This document shows positions 7,552 to 14,895 of a DNA stretch of 64,000 bases, piece after piece. Each line of letters opens with the position of its first letter. Position 1 is the first letter of the stretch. The notes under the pieces are model-generated. The model saw only the letters and a list, made by a program, of their open reading frames with translations. It was not told where the DNA came from and did no database searches. Both the position numbers and the translations under genes were made by a program. The stretch comes from Neisseria subflava (lineage in GTDB: Bacteria; Pseudomonadota; Gammaproteobacteria; Burkholderiales; Neisseriaceae): contig NZ_CP039887.1 of assembly GCF_005221305.1 (NCBI RefSeq), positions 744,001 to 808,000 of the forward strand, given 5' to 3'.

Positions 7552-7690
7552 CTTTATTACGAAAAAGGCCGTCTGAAACGGTTTGCAGATTGAGATGATT
7601 ATTGATGAAAAGCGGTGATTTATACATTAAAACAACTTCCTGAAAATTCCCTTTGACATTCCCCTCATTCCCTCTAAAACATGTTCAAGC

Positions 7691-7710
7691 TTTTAAACAT
7701 ATAAACTCAA
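7691..7710. promoter_or_regulatory. putative ArsR operator upstream of arsR
   Basis: TTTTAAACATATAAACTCAA matches 17 of 20 bases of a second copy at 8076-8095 in front of the flavin oxidoreductase. No other gene here has this box, so it is the best candidate operator of the ArsR-type regulator. Confidence 0.45.
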
Positions 7711-7735
7711 AAATCCGAATATACCGCAACAAACC

Positions 7736-8032
7736 ATGAATTTAATGCGCGAGTGCATTCCCATTTTTACCGTGTTGAGCGATGAAAACCGCCATCAAAT
7801 CCTGCGCGTGCTGTGGGAACACGGCAAGATGAACGTCAATGAGCTGACCGAGCATCTGCATCTGTCGCGCCCTGCGGTGTCGTATCATTTGAAAATCATG
7901 TTGCAAGCCGGTGCGGTGGCGGTGGAGCAGGTCGGCAAAGAGCGGTTTTACAGTATTGCCATGGCGGATGCGGTGGCGAGATTGAAACAGCTTGCCGATT
8001 TGATGGCTCAAAATTGCCCGCTTTCAAAATAG
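7736..8032 (+). CDS. ArsR/SmtB family transcriptional regulator
   Basis: A 98-residue winged-HTH regulator with the ArsR pattern: LSDENRHQILRVLWEHGKMN, then the recognition helix LHLSRPAVSYHLKIMLQAG at about 40-58 and the wing GKERFYSI. It lacks the usual metal-binding Cys of ArsR, so it probably senses something else. The next gene is an old-yellow-enzyme reductase with a copy of the same upstream box, which suggests that the regulator controls itself and that gene. There is no good ribosome binding site; the start could also be ATG 7745. Confidence 0.8.
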   Translation: MNLMRECIPIFTVLSDENRHQILRVLWEHGKMNVNELTEHLHLSRPAVSYHLKIMLQAGAVAVEQVGKERFYSIAMADAVARLKQLADLMAQNCPLSK

Positions 8033-8075
8033 GGTTATCCGTTGACCCTTTATTTTTACCCAAATACGTTTATAT

Positions 8076-8095
8076 TTTTAAACTTATCAACTTAA
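8076..8095. promoter_or_regulatory. putative ArsR operator in front of the flavin oxidoreductase
   Basis: TTTTAAACTTATCAACTTAA, 17/20 identical to the box at 7691-7710. It ends 10 nt before the reductase start codon, where a bound repressor would block transcription. Confidence 0.45.
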
Positions 8096-8105
8096 AGGAA
8101 CGATT

Positions 8106-8670
8106 ATGTTATTCACGCCATTCGCTTTTCAAAACGGCAAAACCGCCAAAAATCGCATCTTCAAATCCGCCATGGAAGAGCAACTTGCTCAAAACAACCA
8201 GCCGTCTGAAAAACTTGTCCGCCTGTACGGCACTTGGGCGCAAGGCGGCGCGGGTGTTTTGGTTACGGGCAATGTGATGGTCACCGAAAGTGGTAAAGGC
8301 TCGATAAACGATGTGGTGATTTCAGACGACCGTGGTCTTGAAATGCTGAAAAAATGGGAGAAAGCAGGCACGCAAAACGACACGCTGCTCATTATGCAAA
8401 TCAACCATGTGGGCAAACAGTCGCCTGCGGTGGTCAATAAAACGCCGCTTGCGCCGAGCGCCGTGCCGCTGGTGGGCATGGACGGCTTTATCAATCCGCC
8501 GCGCGAATTGACTGCCGATGAAATCAACGGGCTGATTCAGCAATTCGTGCAAACCGCCAAAATTGCCGAACAGGCAGGCTTTTCAGGCGTACAAATTCAC
8601 GCCGCGCACGGCTATCTCATCAGCCAATTCCTCTCGTCGCACCACAACCGCCGCCAAGACCAATGGGGCG
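8106..8670 (+). pseudogene. NADH:flavin oxidoreductase (old yellow enzyme family), N-terminal half
   Basis: Reads as an intact N-terminal half of a FMN-dependent ene-reductase: MLFTPFAFQNGKTAKNRIF, GTWAQGGAGVLVTGNVMV, the ITQI-like IMQINHVGKQS and the active-site GVQIHAAHGYLISQFLS followed by HHNRRQDQWG. After residue 188 the reading runs into foreign DNA, adds nine unrelated residues and stops at 8702. AAGGAA precedes the start. A further piece of the same gene lies at 12750-12869, so the gene was broken and lost about 60-70 central codons. A DUS is embedded in the coding region near 8200. Confidence 0.85.
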
Positions 8671-8742
8671 CATGCCGGTTTAACCGCAGCCTATTTATTT
8701 AATAAAGGTCGTCCGGCTAAATCGGTTTTCACCATTCATAAT
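8671..8742 (+). pseudogene. glgA: 24-codon fragment of a Pasteurellaceae glycogen synthase
   Basis: In the +1 frame the bases encode HAGLTAAYLFNKGRPAKSVF followed by TIHN. This is the strongly conserved ADP-glucose synthase segment; I recall it almost word for word in Haemophilus GlgA. The natural continuation (Leu-Ala-Tyr-Gln-Gly) is missing and an unrelated coding frame follows at once. It is a shard caught between two junctions. Confidence 0.75.
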
Positions 8743-9159
8743 TTTTGGAACAAGGCACAAGAACAAACACAGTTACAATCACAACAAAAATTCCAACAAG
8801 ATTTGGTGGCTGCAGTTCAAGCTCAAGATGAGAAAAAAGTGAAAGAAGCGATTGAAACATTTAATCAATCAGTAAAAGATACAATTACAAGCTTAGATGC
8901 ATTAGATGTAAAAGCAGAATCAATTAAGTCTATCAAAGAGCAAACCAAAAATGTATTAAGCTTGGCGAGTGGTTTATTGGTTGATCAAGCTAATATGAGT
9001 TTCACTAACCCAACACAAACACCGGAGCAACAAAAAGCTTATACTGAAAAAGCTGAAGTATTAAGAAATGCAATGGCCGAGTTACAAAAACAAAGTGTCG
9101 AATTAGAACAAAAATTTAATCCTGCACCGGTCGCAGCGCCGGCACAAGACGCAAAATAA
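8743..9159 (+). pseudogene. C-terminal part of an unrecognised helical protein
   Basis: 139 codons in frame with the preceding glgA shard, with no start codon of their own at the junction. The product is Gln-, Lys- and Glu-rich, predicted almost wholly alpha-helical, with a Pro/Ala-rich tail (NPAPVAAPAQDAK). The pattern resembles phasin-like or other coiled helical proteins, but I do not recognise it. Codon use is AT-rich like the autotransporter downstream and unlike the Neisseria flanks. A good terminator follows, so this is the true 3' end of a gene whose front was lost. Confidence 0.55.
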
Positions 9160-9184
9160 TATTCTGACTTATTTATCTAAAAAT

Positions 9185-9221
9185 AAATCGCCTTATTGTT
9201 CCGCAGTAAGGCGATTTTTTA
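9185..9221 (+). terminator. rho-independent terminator inside the foreign block
   Basis: AAATCGCCTTATTG and CAGTAAGGCGATTT form a 13-bp stem with a TTCCG loop, followed by a T-tract. It is not a DUS. Confidence 0.8.
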
Positions 9222-9244
9222 TATGAAATATACCTTGAAAAATT

Positions 9245-9279
9245 ACCGCACTTTTTGGATTTAATTAGAAAAGTGCGGT
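9245..9279. repeat. inverted pair of Haemophilus uptake signal sequences
   Basis: ACCGCACTTTT (9245-9255) and AAAAGTGCGGT (9269-9279) are two copies of the 9-bp Haemophilus influenzae uptake core AAGTGCGGT in opposite orientation. This is the arrangement Haemophilus uses at gene ends. It marks the block as Pasteurellaceae DNA. Confidence 0.9.
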
Positions 9280-9317
9280 GAGTTTTCTGTCAGTTTTTTC
9301 CGAAACACTCCTTTGAT

Positions 9318-9346
9318 TTGTGTTGGGGTATATGTCGTGCTAAAAT
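9318..9346 (+). promoter_or_regulatory. promoter of the intact autotransporter gene
   Basis: TTGTGT (9318-9323), a 17-bp spacer and TAAAAT (9341-9346), the latter with an extended TGC just before it. Thirty-five bp separate it from the start codon. Confidence 0.55.
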
Positions 9347-9381
9347 TCGAGCTATGTTTAATTAAAAACGAGGATAAAATA

Positions 9382-11715
9382 ATGGAATTCAAGCTTAATA
9401 AACTTACATTACTTTTATTATCGGCTCCGCTTATTGCTAATGCGAGCATCACTCATAACGGAACCAACGTTCTGCCTAGTGGCTTAGCTACAAGCATCAC
9501 GGATAATCAAGAGCATACTATAAATGGGTTTTTAACCATTGCGGAGGGGGGTAAAACAACCCCTGAAGGGCAAGCAAATGGTGAAATGACCATTGATAAT
9601 GGCTCTAAGTTAAATATCAGTGGTACAGTAATGATTGGAAATCAAAACAATGACGGTTTCGGTGGTAAATTGACTGTCACTGGTGCCGGAAGTGAATTAA
9701 ATGTAGGCGGGTTATTAAATATCGGTAACTACAGTAATGCGAATCTCTCTATTTTAGAGGGCGGAAAGGTGACCTCAACATTTCCTGGTAACGGTGATGA
9801 TCCTCACTTCTGGGGATGGCTTCGTCATAAGCCAGATGGTCGAACAGCTATTAATACTAAAATTATTATTGATGGTGAAGGTTCTGAACTTTCTTATCAT
9901 AAAGACTCATTAATTCGTGTAGTTGGTGGCGGCCACAAAGAAACAAATATTGATGTATTGATTTCTAATGGCGGTAAACTCAGCACAGGTGTGTTGCAAT
10001 TAGAAAATGGCACAGCCAATATCCAAATTGGCAACAAAGGTAAAGGTGGAACACTAGATGTTAGAGGTTTTGCCATTGGTCTTACAAAACCAACATTCAC
10101 CTTTGACCAAAATGATGAGTTGAATTTTACCCCAGAGATTTACACTGTAGTAGCGAAAGAGTCTTATGCTAATTTTGTACAAAGTGGCACTGGCACAACC
10201 TTATTTGCGCCAACAAGCATGAGAGGCGTAAATTCTAAAATTGATATTACCGATGGTACATTGAAAGTTGGTAGAGATAATGTCTTTTTTGGTGCTGGAA
10301 CTAAAACCAATGAGATTAATATTGGTTCCAAAGGTACATTAGCATTAAACGGTCATAATGCTGACGCATTAACCGTTAATAATGAAGGTACTATTCGTCT
10401 TGCCTCTGATGATGAATCGGCAAATAAAACACTTCGAGTGCTTGACTATACTTCTAATAATGGAAAATTGATTGTCAGTTCCGTTTGGAATAATGATTCA
10501 AGTACAACCAAGTCAGATCTTTTGTATATTCTACGTTCAGCAACCGGCCATACTGTAGTTGAAACGGCTAGTGGTTATATTGAAGGAGACATTCTTCGTA
10601 AAGCTCATGAAGATGCTTATTCAGCTCCTGTGGTTTGGGACGCAAATATAAATTCTCAAGCTACGTTTACTGGAACGGCTAAAACAAGAAATGCCGGAGA
10701 AGCTCAGTTAACCAAGAAGGATCGTTCTATTTACGCGTGGACATTAAAAGCATTTGGTCATGATATTTATGCAGCACCGGTTTCTGCGTATATTCAAATG
10801 CCACGAGTCAATATGGAATTAGGCTATAGCGTGTTAGATACTTTACACCAACGTCGTGGTGAAATTAGCCAATCACCAAATTCTTCCGTTTGGGCGCGTG
10901 TTTCCGGTAAACGCTTGGAAACTGAGGGACGTTCCCGTTTAGACGTTGATAGTTCACAATATGTCGCACAAGTAGGTTATGACTTTAACCGCAGCGAAAT
11001 GCAAAATGGCGTACCACAATCTCTAAGCGGTGTATATTTTGCTTATTCTCGTGCAGATAGTCGCTTCTACGACCAATATCGTGCTGAAAACGGCGTTGTG
11101 GCTGCTGATAAATATACCGGTAAAGGTAAAACAACAGCAGCAAACATCGGTGTATATCACTTATACCGTGCAGTAAATGATGCTTATGTGGATACTGTGG
11201 CTCAATTCTCTTACTTAACCAATAAGTATAATCCCAATCTTAGCCGTGAAGTAAGACAACATGGTTGGAGCGGTGCGGTATCTGTTGAGGGTGGTCATAG
11301 CTTTGCATTGGGCAACTCCAACTGGCGTATTGAACCTCAAACCCAATTGATTTACCAACGCTTAAAACTTCAATCATTCCATGATGGAGTTCGTGATGTT
11401 GCACAAGGTTCGGACAACAACTTACGTGGACGTATTGGTGTGCGTTTAAGCCACAGCAAAGACTTCCAACGTAACCCAAACGTGTATTTTGTCGCAAACG
11501 TATGGCATGATTTTGTTAAAGCAAAATCTGTCTTAATCGGTGATACCAAATATGGCGAGAATTATTCCCGCACTTGGTTGGAAGGTGGTGCAGGTTTAAA
11601 TGTACCATTCGGTAACCACGCTATTCATGCGGATCTTCGTTTAGAACATTCTCTAGGCAATAAAGGTAACCGTTCCGGTGCGAAAGCCGTGTTAGGTTAT
11701 AGCTACGCTTGGTAA
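9382..11715 (+). CDS. autotransporter adhesin (type Va), Haemophilus-like
   Basis: 777 residues from ATG 9382 (CGAGGA upstream); the longer ORF start at 9313 lies in the promoter. A Sec signal occupies 1-21 (ends IANA), followed by a Gly/Asn-rich beta-helix passenger with repeated short strands (TVMIGNQNND, LLNIGNYSN, TLKVGRDN). The C-terminal beta-barrel starts near residue 473 (MPRVNMELGYSVL) and ends in Tyr-Ala-Trp. It should be exposed on or released from the outer membrane. It resembles the Lav/AutB group known to have moved between Haemophilus and Neisseria (from memory). No tetranucleotide repeat occurs in or near the signal region, so phase variation of that kind is not visible. Its base composition is AT-rich against the flanks. 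Confidence 0.88.
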   Translation: MEFKLNKLTLLLLSAPLIANASITHNGTNVLPSGLATSITDNQEHTINGFLTIAEGGKTTPEGQANGEMTIDNGSKLNISGTVMIGNQNNDGFGGKLTVTGAGSELNVGGLLNIGNYSNANLSILEGGKVTSTFPGNGDDPHFWGWLRHKPDGRTAINTKIIIDGEGSELSYHKDSLIRVVGGGHKETNIDVLISNGGKLSTGVLQLENGTANIQIGNKGKGGTLDVRGFAIGLTKPTFTFDQNDELNFTPEIYTVVAKESYANFVQSGTGTTLFAPTSMRGVNSKIDITDGTLKVGRDNVFFGAGTKTNEINIGSKGTLALNGHNADALTVNNEGTIRLASDDESANKTLRVLDYTSNNGKLIVSSVWNNDSSTTKSDLLYILRSATGHTVVETASGYIEGDILRKAHEDAYSAPVVWDANINSQATFTGTAKTRNAGEAQLTKKDRSIYAWTLKAFGHDIYAAPVSAYIQMPRVNMELGYSVLDTLHQRRGEISQSPNSSVWARVSGKRLETEGRSRLDVDSSQYVAQVGYDFNRSEMQNGVPQSLSGVYFAYSRADSRFYDQYRAENGVVAADKYTGKGKTTAANIGVYHLYRAVNDAYVDTVAQFSYLTNKYNPNLSREVRQHGWSGAVSVEGGHSFALGNSNWRIEPQTQLIYQRLKLQSFHDGVRDVAQGSDNNLRGRIGVRLSHSKDFQRNPNVYFVANVWHDFVKAKSVLIGDTKYGENYSRTWLEGGAGLNVPFGNHAIHADLRLEHSLGNKGNRSGAKAVLGYSYAW

Positions 11716-11740
11716 TTCAAATAACAAATATATAAAACAA

Positions 11741-11770
11741 AAACCACCTTCTTCTGAAGGTGGTTTTTTA
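11741..11770 (+). terminator. terminator after the intact autotransporter
   Basis: AACCACCTTC and GAAGGTGGTT form a 10-bp stem followed by T6. Confidence 0.85.
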
Positions 11771-11787
11771 TTAGATGTTTTGGTTCT

Positions 11788-11793
11788 TATAAT
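11788..11793 (+). promoter_or_regulatory. -10 element upstream of the second autotransporter
   Basis: A consensus TATAAT lies about 80 bp before the pseudogene start; GAGAGGA supplies a ribosome binding site nearer the ATG. Confidence 0.35.
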
Positions 11794-11874
11794 ATGGTTG
11801 CTAATTTGTTTCAGCAATAAAAAAGTGATATGATCGCGCCCCGTCTTAATTCTGAGACAGAGAGGAAAAAAACT

Positions 11875-12750
11875 ATGAAATTTAAAACGTTGCTTCTATT
11901 AGCCGCGCCATTGGCTGCGAATGCAAGCGTTACTTGATCATGGACTAATGACGGAATTCCGGAAACCCTTGGGAAGGTAAACCCAGATACGGTTAACGGC
12001 TTAGTTCAAGTTGGTAGTGGTAATGGTAATGAAGGTAATCTTAGAATTGATGGGGGCTCTGTTGTAAATATACAAGGGACATTACATATAGCCAACCATC
12101 GCCAGTCTAAAGGAACTGTTGTCGTTGACGGGCAAGGCAGTAAACTCATTGTAACCAGTGATGCCAATAATCCAATGAATATCGGTAACTTTGGTAGTGG
12201 TAATTTATATGTTTCCAATGGTGGGCAGGTAATCGGTGAATTTGAAGGGACTGAACCGACACCTCACTTTTGGGGATGGCTTCGTGATACCCCGGAAGAT
12301 GTCACCAATACGGTAATTTCAGTTACCGGTAAAGGTTCATTGCTTCAGTACCCGAAAAACGCCGAAATTCGTGTTGCCGCAAGTGATTGGAGCTCTAAAA
12401 CCAATACTGTTAATGTATTAGTTGCAGATGAAAGTAAACTTACTGCGGGGACATTAAGAGTAGGAAATGGTACAACCAACATCCAAATTGGTGATAACAA
12501 CAAAGCAGGCACGTTTGATGTAGAAAAAATTAAACTTGAAGAGAATCCTCAAAAGGTCAAATTTGATTTCGCACAAACAGATGATTTTAACTTCACGCCT
12601 GAAATGACCTCAGCTTCCCCTACTACTAAGATTGTTGACTTTGTTCAAAGAGGGAGTGGCACCACTTTATTTGCACCAAGAAACATGAGTGATATTAGCT
12701 CTAATGTCAGTATTACTAACGGTACATTAGAAGTTGGTAGAGATTCAGCC
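11875..12750 (+). pseudogene. second autotransporter gene, stopped and truncated
   Basis: Starts with an intact signal peptide (MKFKTLLLLAAPLAANASVT), then TGA at 11935-11937, and continues in the same frame for about 270 codons. Its passenger is clearly paralogous to the intact gene upstream: both share HFWGWLR, TTNIQIG/TANIQIG, FTPEM/FTPEI, GTTLFAP and the VGRD motif. The reading ends at the junction with the old-yellow-enzyme remnant, so the rest of the passenger and the entire barrel are gone. It has a good GAGAGGA ribosome binding site, so a 20-residue peptide may still be made. Confidence 0.85.
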
Positions 12751-12869
12751 AAGCTCCGTTGATTATTACGGGTGGCTTCCGTTCGCAAAACGCCATGGAA
12801 GATGCACTCGCCAGCGGCCATTTGGATTTGGTCGGCGTCGCCCGCCCGTTTGCCCCACTATTTTTATGA
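12750..12869 (+). pseudogene. old yellow enzyme family, C-terminal remnant
   Basis: From about 12750 the frame encodes APLIITGGFRSQNAMEDALA and on to LVGVARPFAP, the FMN phosphate-binding segment of the same enzyme whose first half ends at 8670. It stops at TGA 12867-12869, about 20-100 residues before the family's normal end. The piece is the far flank of the foreign insertion and proves that the block interrupted one gene. Confidence 0.82.
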
Positions 12870-12886
12870 CTTTGGCAAGATTTTGT

Positions 12887-12921
12887 CGGGCTGAGACGAT
12901 TTTGCAAAAGTCTGAGCCCCG
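12887..12921. terminator. hairpin between the old-yellow-enzyme remnant and rluB
   Basis: GGGCTGAGAC faces GTCTGAGCCC with one mismatch across a T/A-rich loop. It can end the minus-strand rluB transcript. Confidence 0.5.
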
Positions 12922-12933
12922 ATTTATCTTACA

Positions 12934-13992
12934 TTAACTTTTCTTCCGGCGACGTTCACCTGGAAGTAGCATATCTGCCCATTTGATAATGTTGGCGACT
13001 TCTGCCGGATTGAGTTCGTAGAACTGGCCGCGTTTGAGGCGGTTTGGCAGACCGATGGGGCCGAAGCCTACGCGGACGAGGCGGCTGACGGTCAGGCCTT
13101 GGCTTTCAAAAATGCGACGTACTTCTCGGTTGCGGCCTTCTTTGATGACGACGTTGTACCATTTGTTTGCGCCTTCGCCGCCTTGTTCGTAGATACGTTC
13201 TACTTTAGCCAAACCGTCTTCGAGCATGACGCCTTCTTCGGTCAGGACGCGCATTTGTTCGGTGGTCAACTCGCCCAATACGCGCACGGCGTATTCGCGT
13301 TCGACTTCAAAGCTGGGGTGGGCAAAGCGTTGAACCAGTTCGCCTGAAGTGGTCAGAATCAAGAGGCCGCTGGTATTGATGTCCAAACGGCCGATGGCCA
13401 CCCAGCGGCTGCTGGCTGCTTGCGGCAGGCGGTCGAAAATGCTGACGCGGCCTTGCGGGTCGTCGCGGGAAACGATTTCGCCTTCTTGTTTGTAGTAGAG
13501 GATGATGCGTGGCAGGCGGTCTGCCCATTTGAGTTTGATGATGCTGCCTTTGACGGTAACATGATCGTCGGGCGTAACTTTTTCACCCAGTTGGGCTACG
13601 CGGCCGTTGACCGTTACCCAGCCGTTGCTGATCCATTCTTCCATTTCGCGACGTGAGCCGACACCGGAAGCGGCCAGGACTTTTTGCAGGCGCTCGGGTT
13701 CAAAGCGTGAAAGGTCGCTGCGGCGTTCTTTCAAATCGCGGGCGTGCTCCATGATTTTTTGGTTGGGATTGCGGACCACCAGTTTTTTGGCTTTGGCGGC
13801 ACGTTGTTTGGGCGCGGTATTTTGAGCTTTAGAGCCGTCTGAAACTTTTTGGCCGTAAGTTTTGCCTGATGTTTTTCTCTCGTCGTCGGAACGTTTTTTA
13901 TTGGCAAAGGATTTGGCCGGTTTAGAAGGTTTTTTGGCGGTAGACGATACGTCGTCGCGCCATTGGCGTTTGCTGGAAGGCTGTTTGGACAT
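12934..13992 (-). CDS. rluB: 23S rRNA pseudouridine(2605) synthase RluB
   Basis: 352 residues. A basic, low-complexity N-terminal extension (1-95, rich in Lys, Arg, Ser) is followed by an S4 RNA-binding domain (about 98-155) and the RsuA-type catalytic domain with GRLDINTSG at 201-209, Asp204 being the nucleophile. It converts U2605 (E. coli numbering) of 23S rRNA to pseudouridine. The extension is longer than in E. coli but common in Neisseriaceae. It seems monocistronic; a DUS pair stands upstream. A DUS is also embedded in the extension, encoding the SDGSKAQ stretch. Confidence 0.92.
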   Translation of the reverse strand: MSKQPSSKRQWRDDVSSTAKKPSKPAKSFANKKRSDDERKTSGKTYGQKVSDGSKAQNTAPKQRAAKAKKLVVRNPNQKIMEHARDLKERRSDLSRFEPERLQKVLAASGVGSRREMEEWISNGWVTVNGRVAQLGEKVTPDDHVTVKGSIIKLKWADRLPRIILYYKQEGEIVSRDDPQGRVSIFDRLPQAASSRWVAIGRLDINTSGLLILTTSGELVQRFAHPSFEVEREYAVRVLGELTTEQMRVLTEEGVMLEDGLAKVERIYEQGGEGANKWYNVVIKEGRNREVRRIFESQGLTVSRLVRVGFGPIGLPNRLKRGQFYELNPAEVANIIKWADMLLPGERRRKKS

Positions 13993-14062
13993 GATTTTTC
14001 CTAACTCGCTTAAAAAAGCGGTTCTTCTGCGGCGGTTGCGGCAGGGGTTGGATTGGGGGAAA

Positions 14063-14094
14063 AGGCCGTCTGAAAATCAAATTCAGACGGCCTG
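14063..14094 (-). terminator. paired AG-DUS terminator after pdxH
   Basis: AGGCCGTCTGAA and TTCAGACGGCCT with a 6-nt spacer, between the pdxH stop codon and the rluB start. Confidence 0.7.
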
Positions 14095-14151
14095 CCGATG
14101 AAAGGTTGTATTGTAACTCAACCAGTAAATTTTTGTTTGAAAATCCGAAAA

Positions 14152-14784
14152 TTATGGCGAAAGGCGTTCGCGTATCCAGTTGCCGTCAACCAGGCGGTAT
14201 TGGATACGGTCGTGCAGGCGGCTGGGGCGGCCTTGCCAAAATTCGATACGGTCGGGAATGACGAGGTATCCGCCCCAATGCGGCGGGCGGGGAACATGCA
14301 GGGGGTGTTTGACACTGACGGCCGCGGCCTTGGCCACCAATACGGCTTTGCTGGAAATTACTTCGCTTTGCGCGCTTGCCCATGCGCCGATACGGCTGGT
14401 ATACGGGCGGCTTTCAAAATATTCGTCCGAAGCGGCGGCGTCGAGTTTTTCAATGCGTCCTTCAACGCGTACTTGGCGTTCGAGTTCCGGCCAGAAAAAG
14501 GTCATGGCGGCAAAAGGGTGTGCCGTATAGGAGCGGCCTTTGCGGCTGTGGTAATTGGTAAAGAAGACAAAGCCTTTGGGGTTGACTTCTTTCAGCAATA
14601 CCATGCGGCTGTTTGGCCTGCCGTCTTCGCCCACGGCGGCAACGTTGACAGCGGTCGGCTCGTTGACTTCGGCATGAATCGCTTCGTTCAGCCATTGCTC
14701 GAATTGGACAATCGGGTCGGCGTGGCATTCGGCTTCCGACAGCTCGCGTTTGCTGTAATCTTCGCGGATATTGTGCAGATCCAT
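14152..14784 (-). CDS. pdxH: pyridoxamine/pyridoxine 5'-phosphate oxidase
   Basis: 210-residue FMN enzyme that makes pyridoxal 5'-phosphate, the last step of vitamin B6 synthesis and salvage. Recognisable motifs include RMVLLKEVNPKGFVFFTNY, SRKGRSYTAHPFAAMTFFW and the C-terminal RLHDRIQYR with the catalytic arginine region. The start at 14784 is set by an exact AGGAGG six bases upstream; the longer frame to 14814 has none. It is divergent from dut. Another B6 gene, pdxJ, lies at 57718. Confidence 0.94.
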   Translation of the reverse strand: MDLHNIREDYSKRELSEAECHADPIVQFEQWLNEAIHAEVNEPTAVNVAAVGEDGRPNSRMVLLKEVNPKGFVFFTNYHSRKGRSYTAHPFAAMTFFWPELERQVRVEGRIEKLDAAASDEYFESRPYTSRIGAWASAQSEVISSKAVLVAKAAAVSVKHPLHVPRPPHWGGYLVIPDRIEFWQGRPSRLHDRIQYRLVDGNWIRERLSP

Positions 14785-14850
14785 GATTTTCCTCCTTAGG
14801 TCTGACTGAATCATACTCCGTTTTTTCAGACGGCCTCAAGGGCATTTGTG

Positions 14851-14856
14851 TATAAT
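14851..14856 (+). promoter_or_regulatory. -10 element of dut
   Basis: TATAAT, 39 bp before the dut start and 19 bp after a single DUS (TTCAGACGGCCT). No clear -35. Confidence 0.4.
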
Positions 14857-14895
14857 CGTATCCCTTTCCAATATAGAACAATACGGAGTCCTGTC

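Noticed and set aside
8563..9159. A 198-residue continuous ORF across the reductase, glgA shard and helical protein
   Set aside because: The frame is open only because three unrelated fragments happen to join without a stop; its start lies in another frame of the reductase.
9382..12750. A prophage or transposon carrying the autotransporters
   Set aside because: No integrase, transposase, terminal repeats or target duplication; the edges are simple junctions within one gene.
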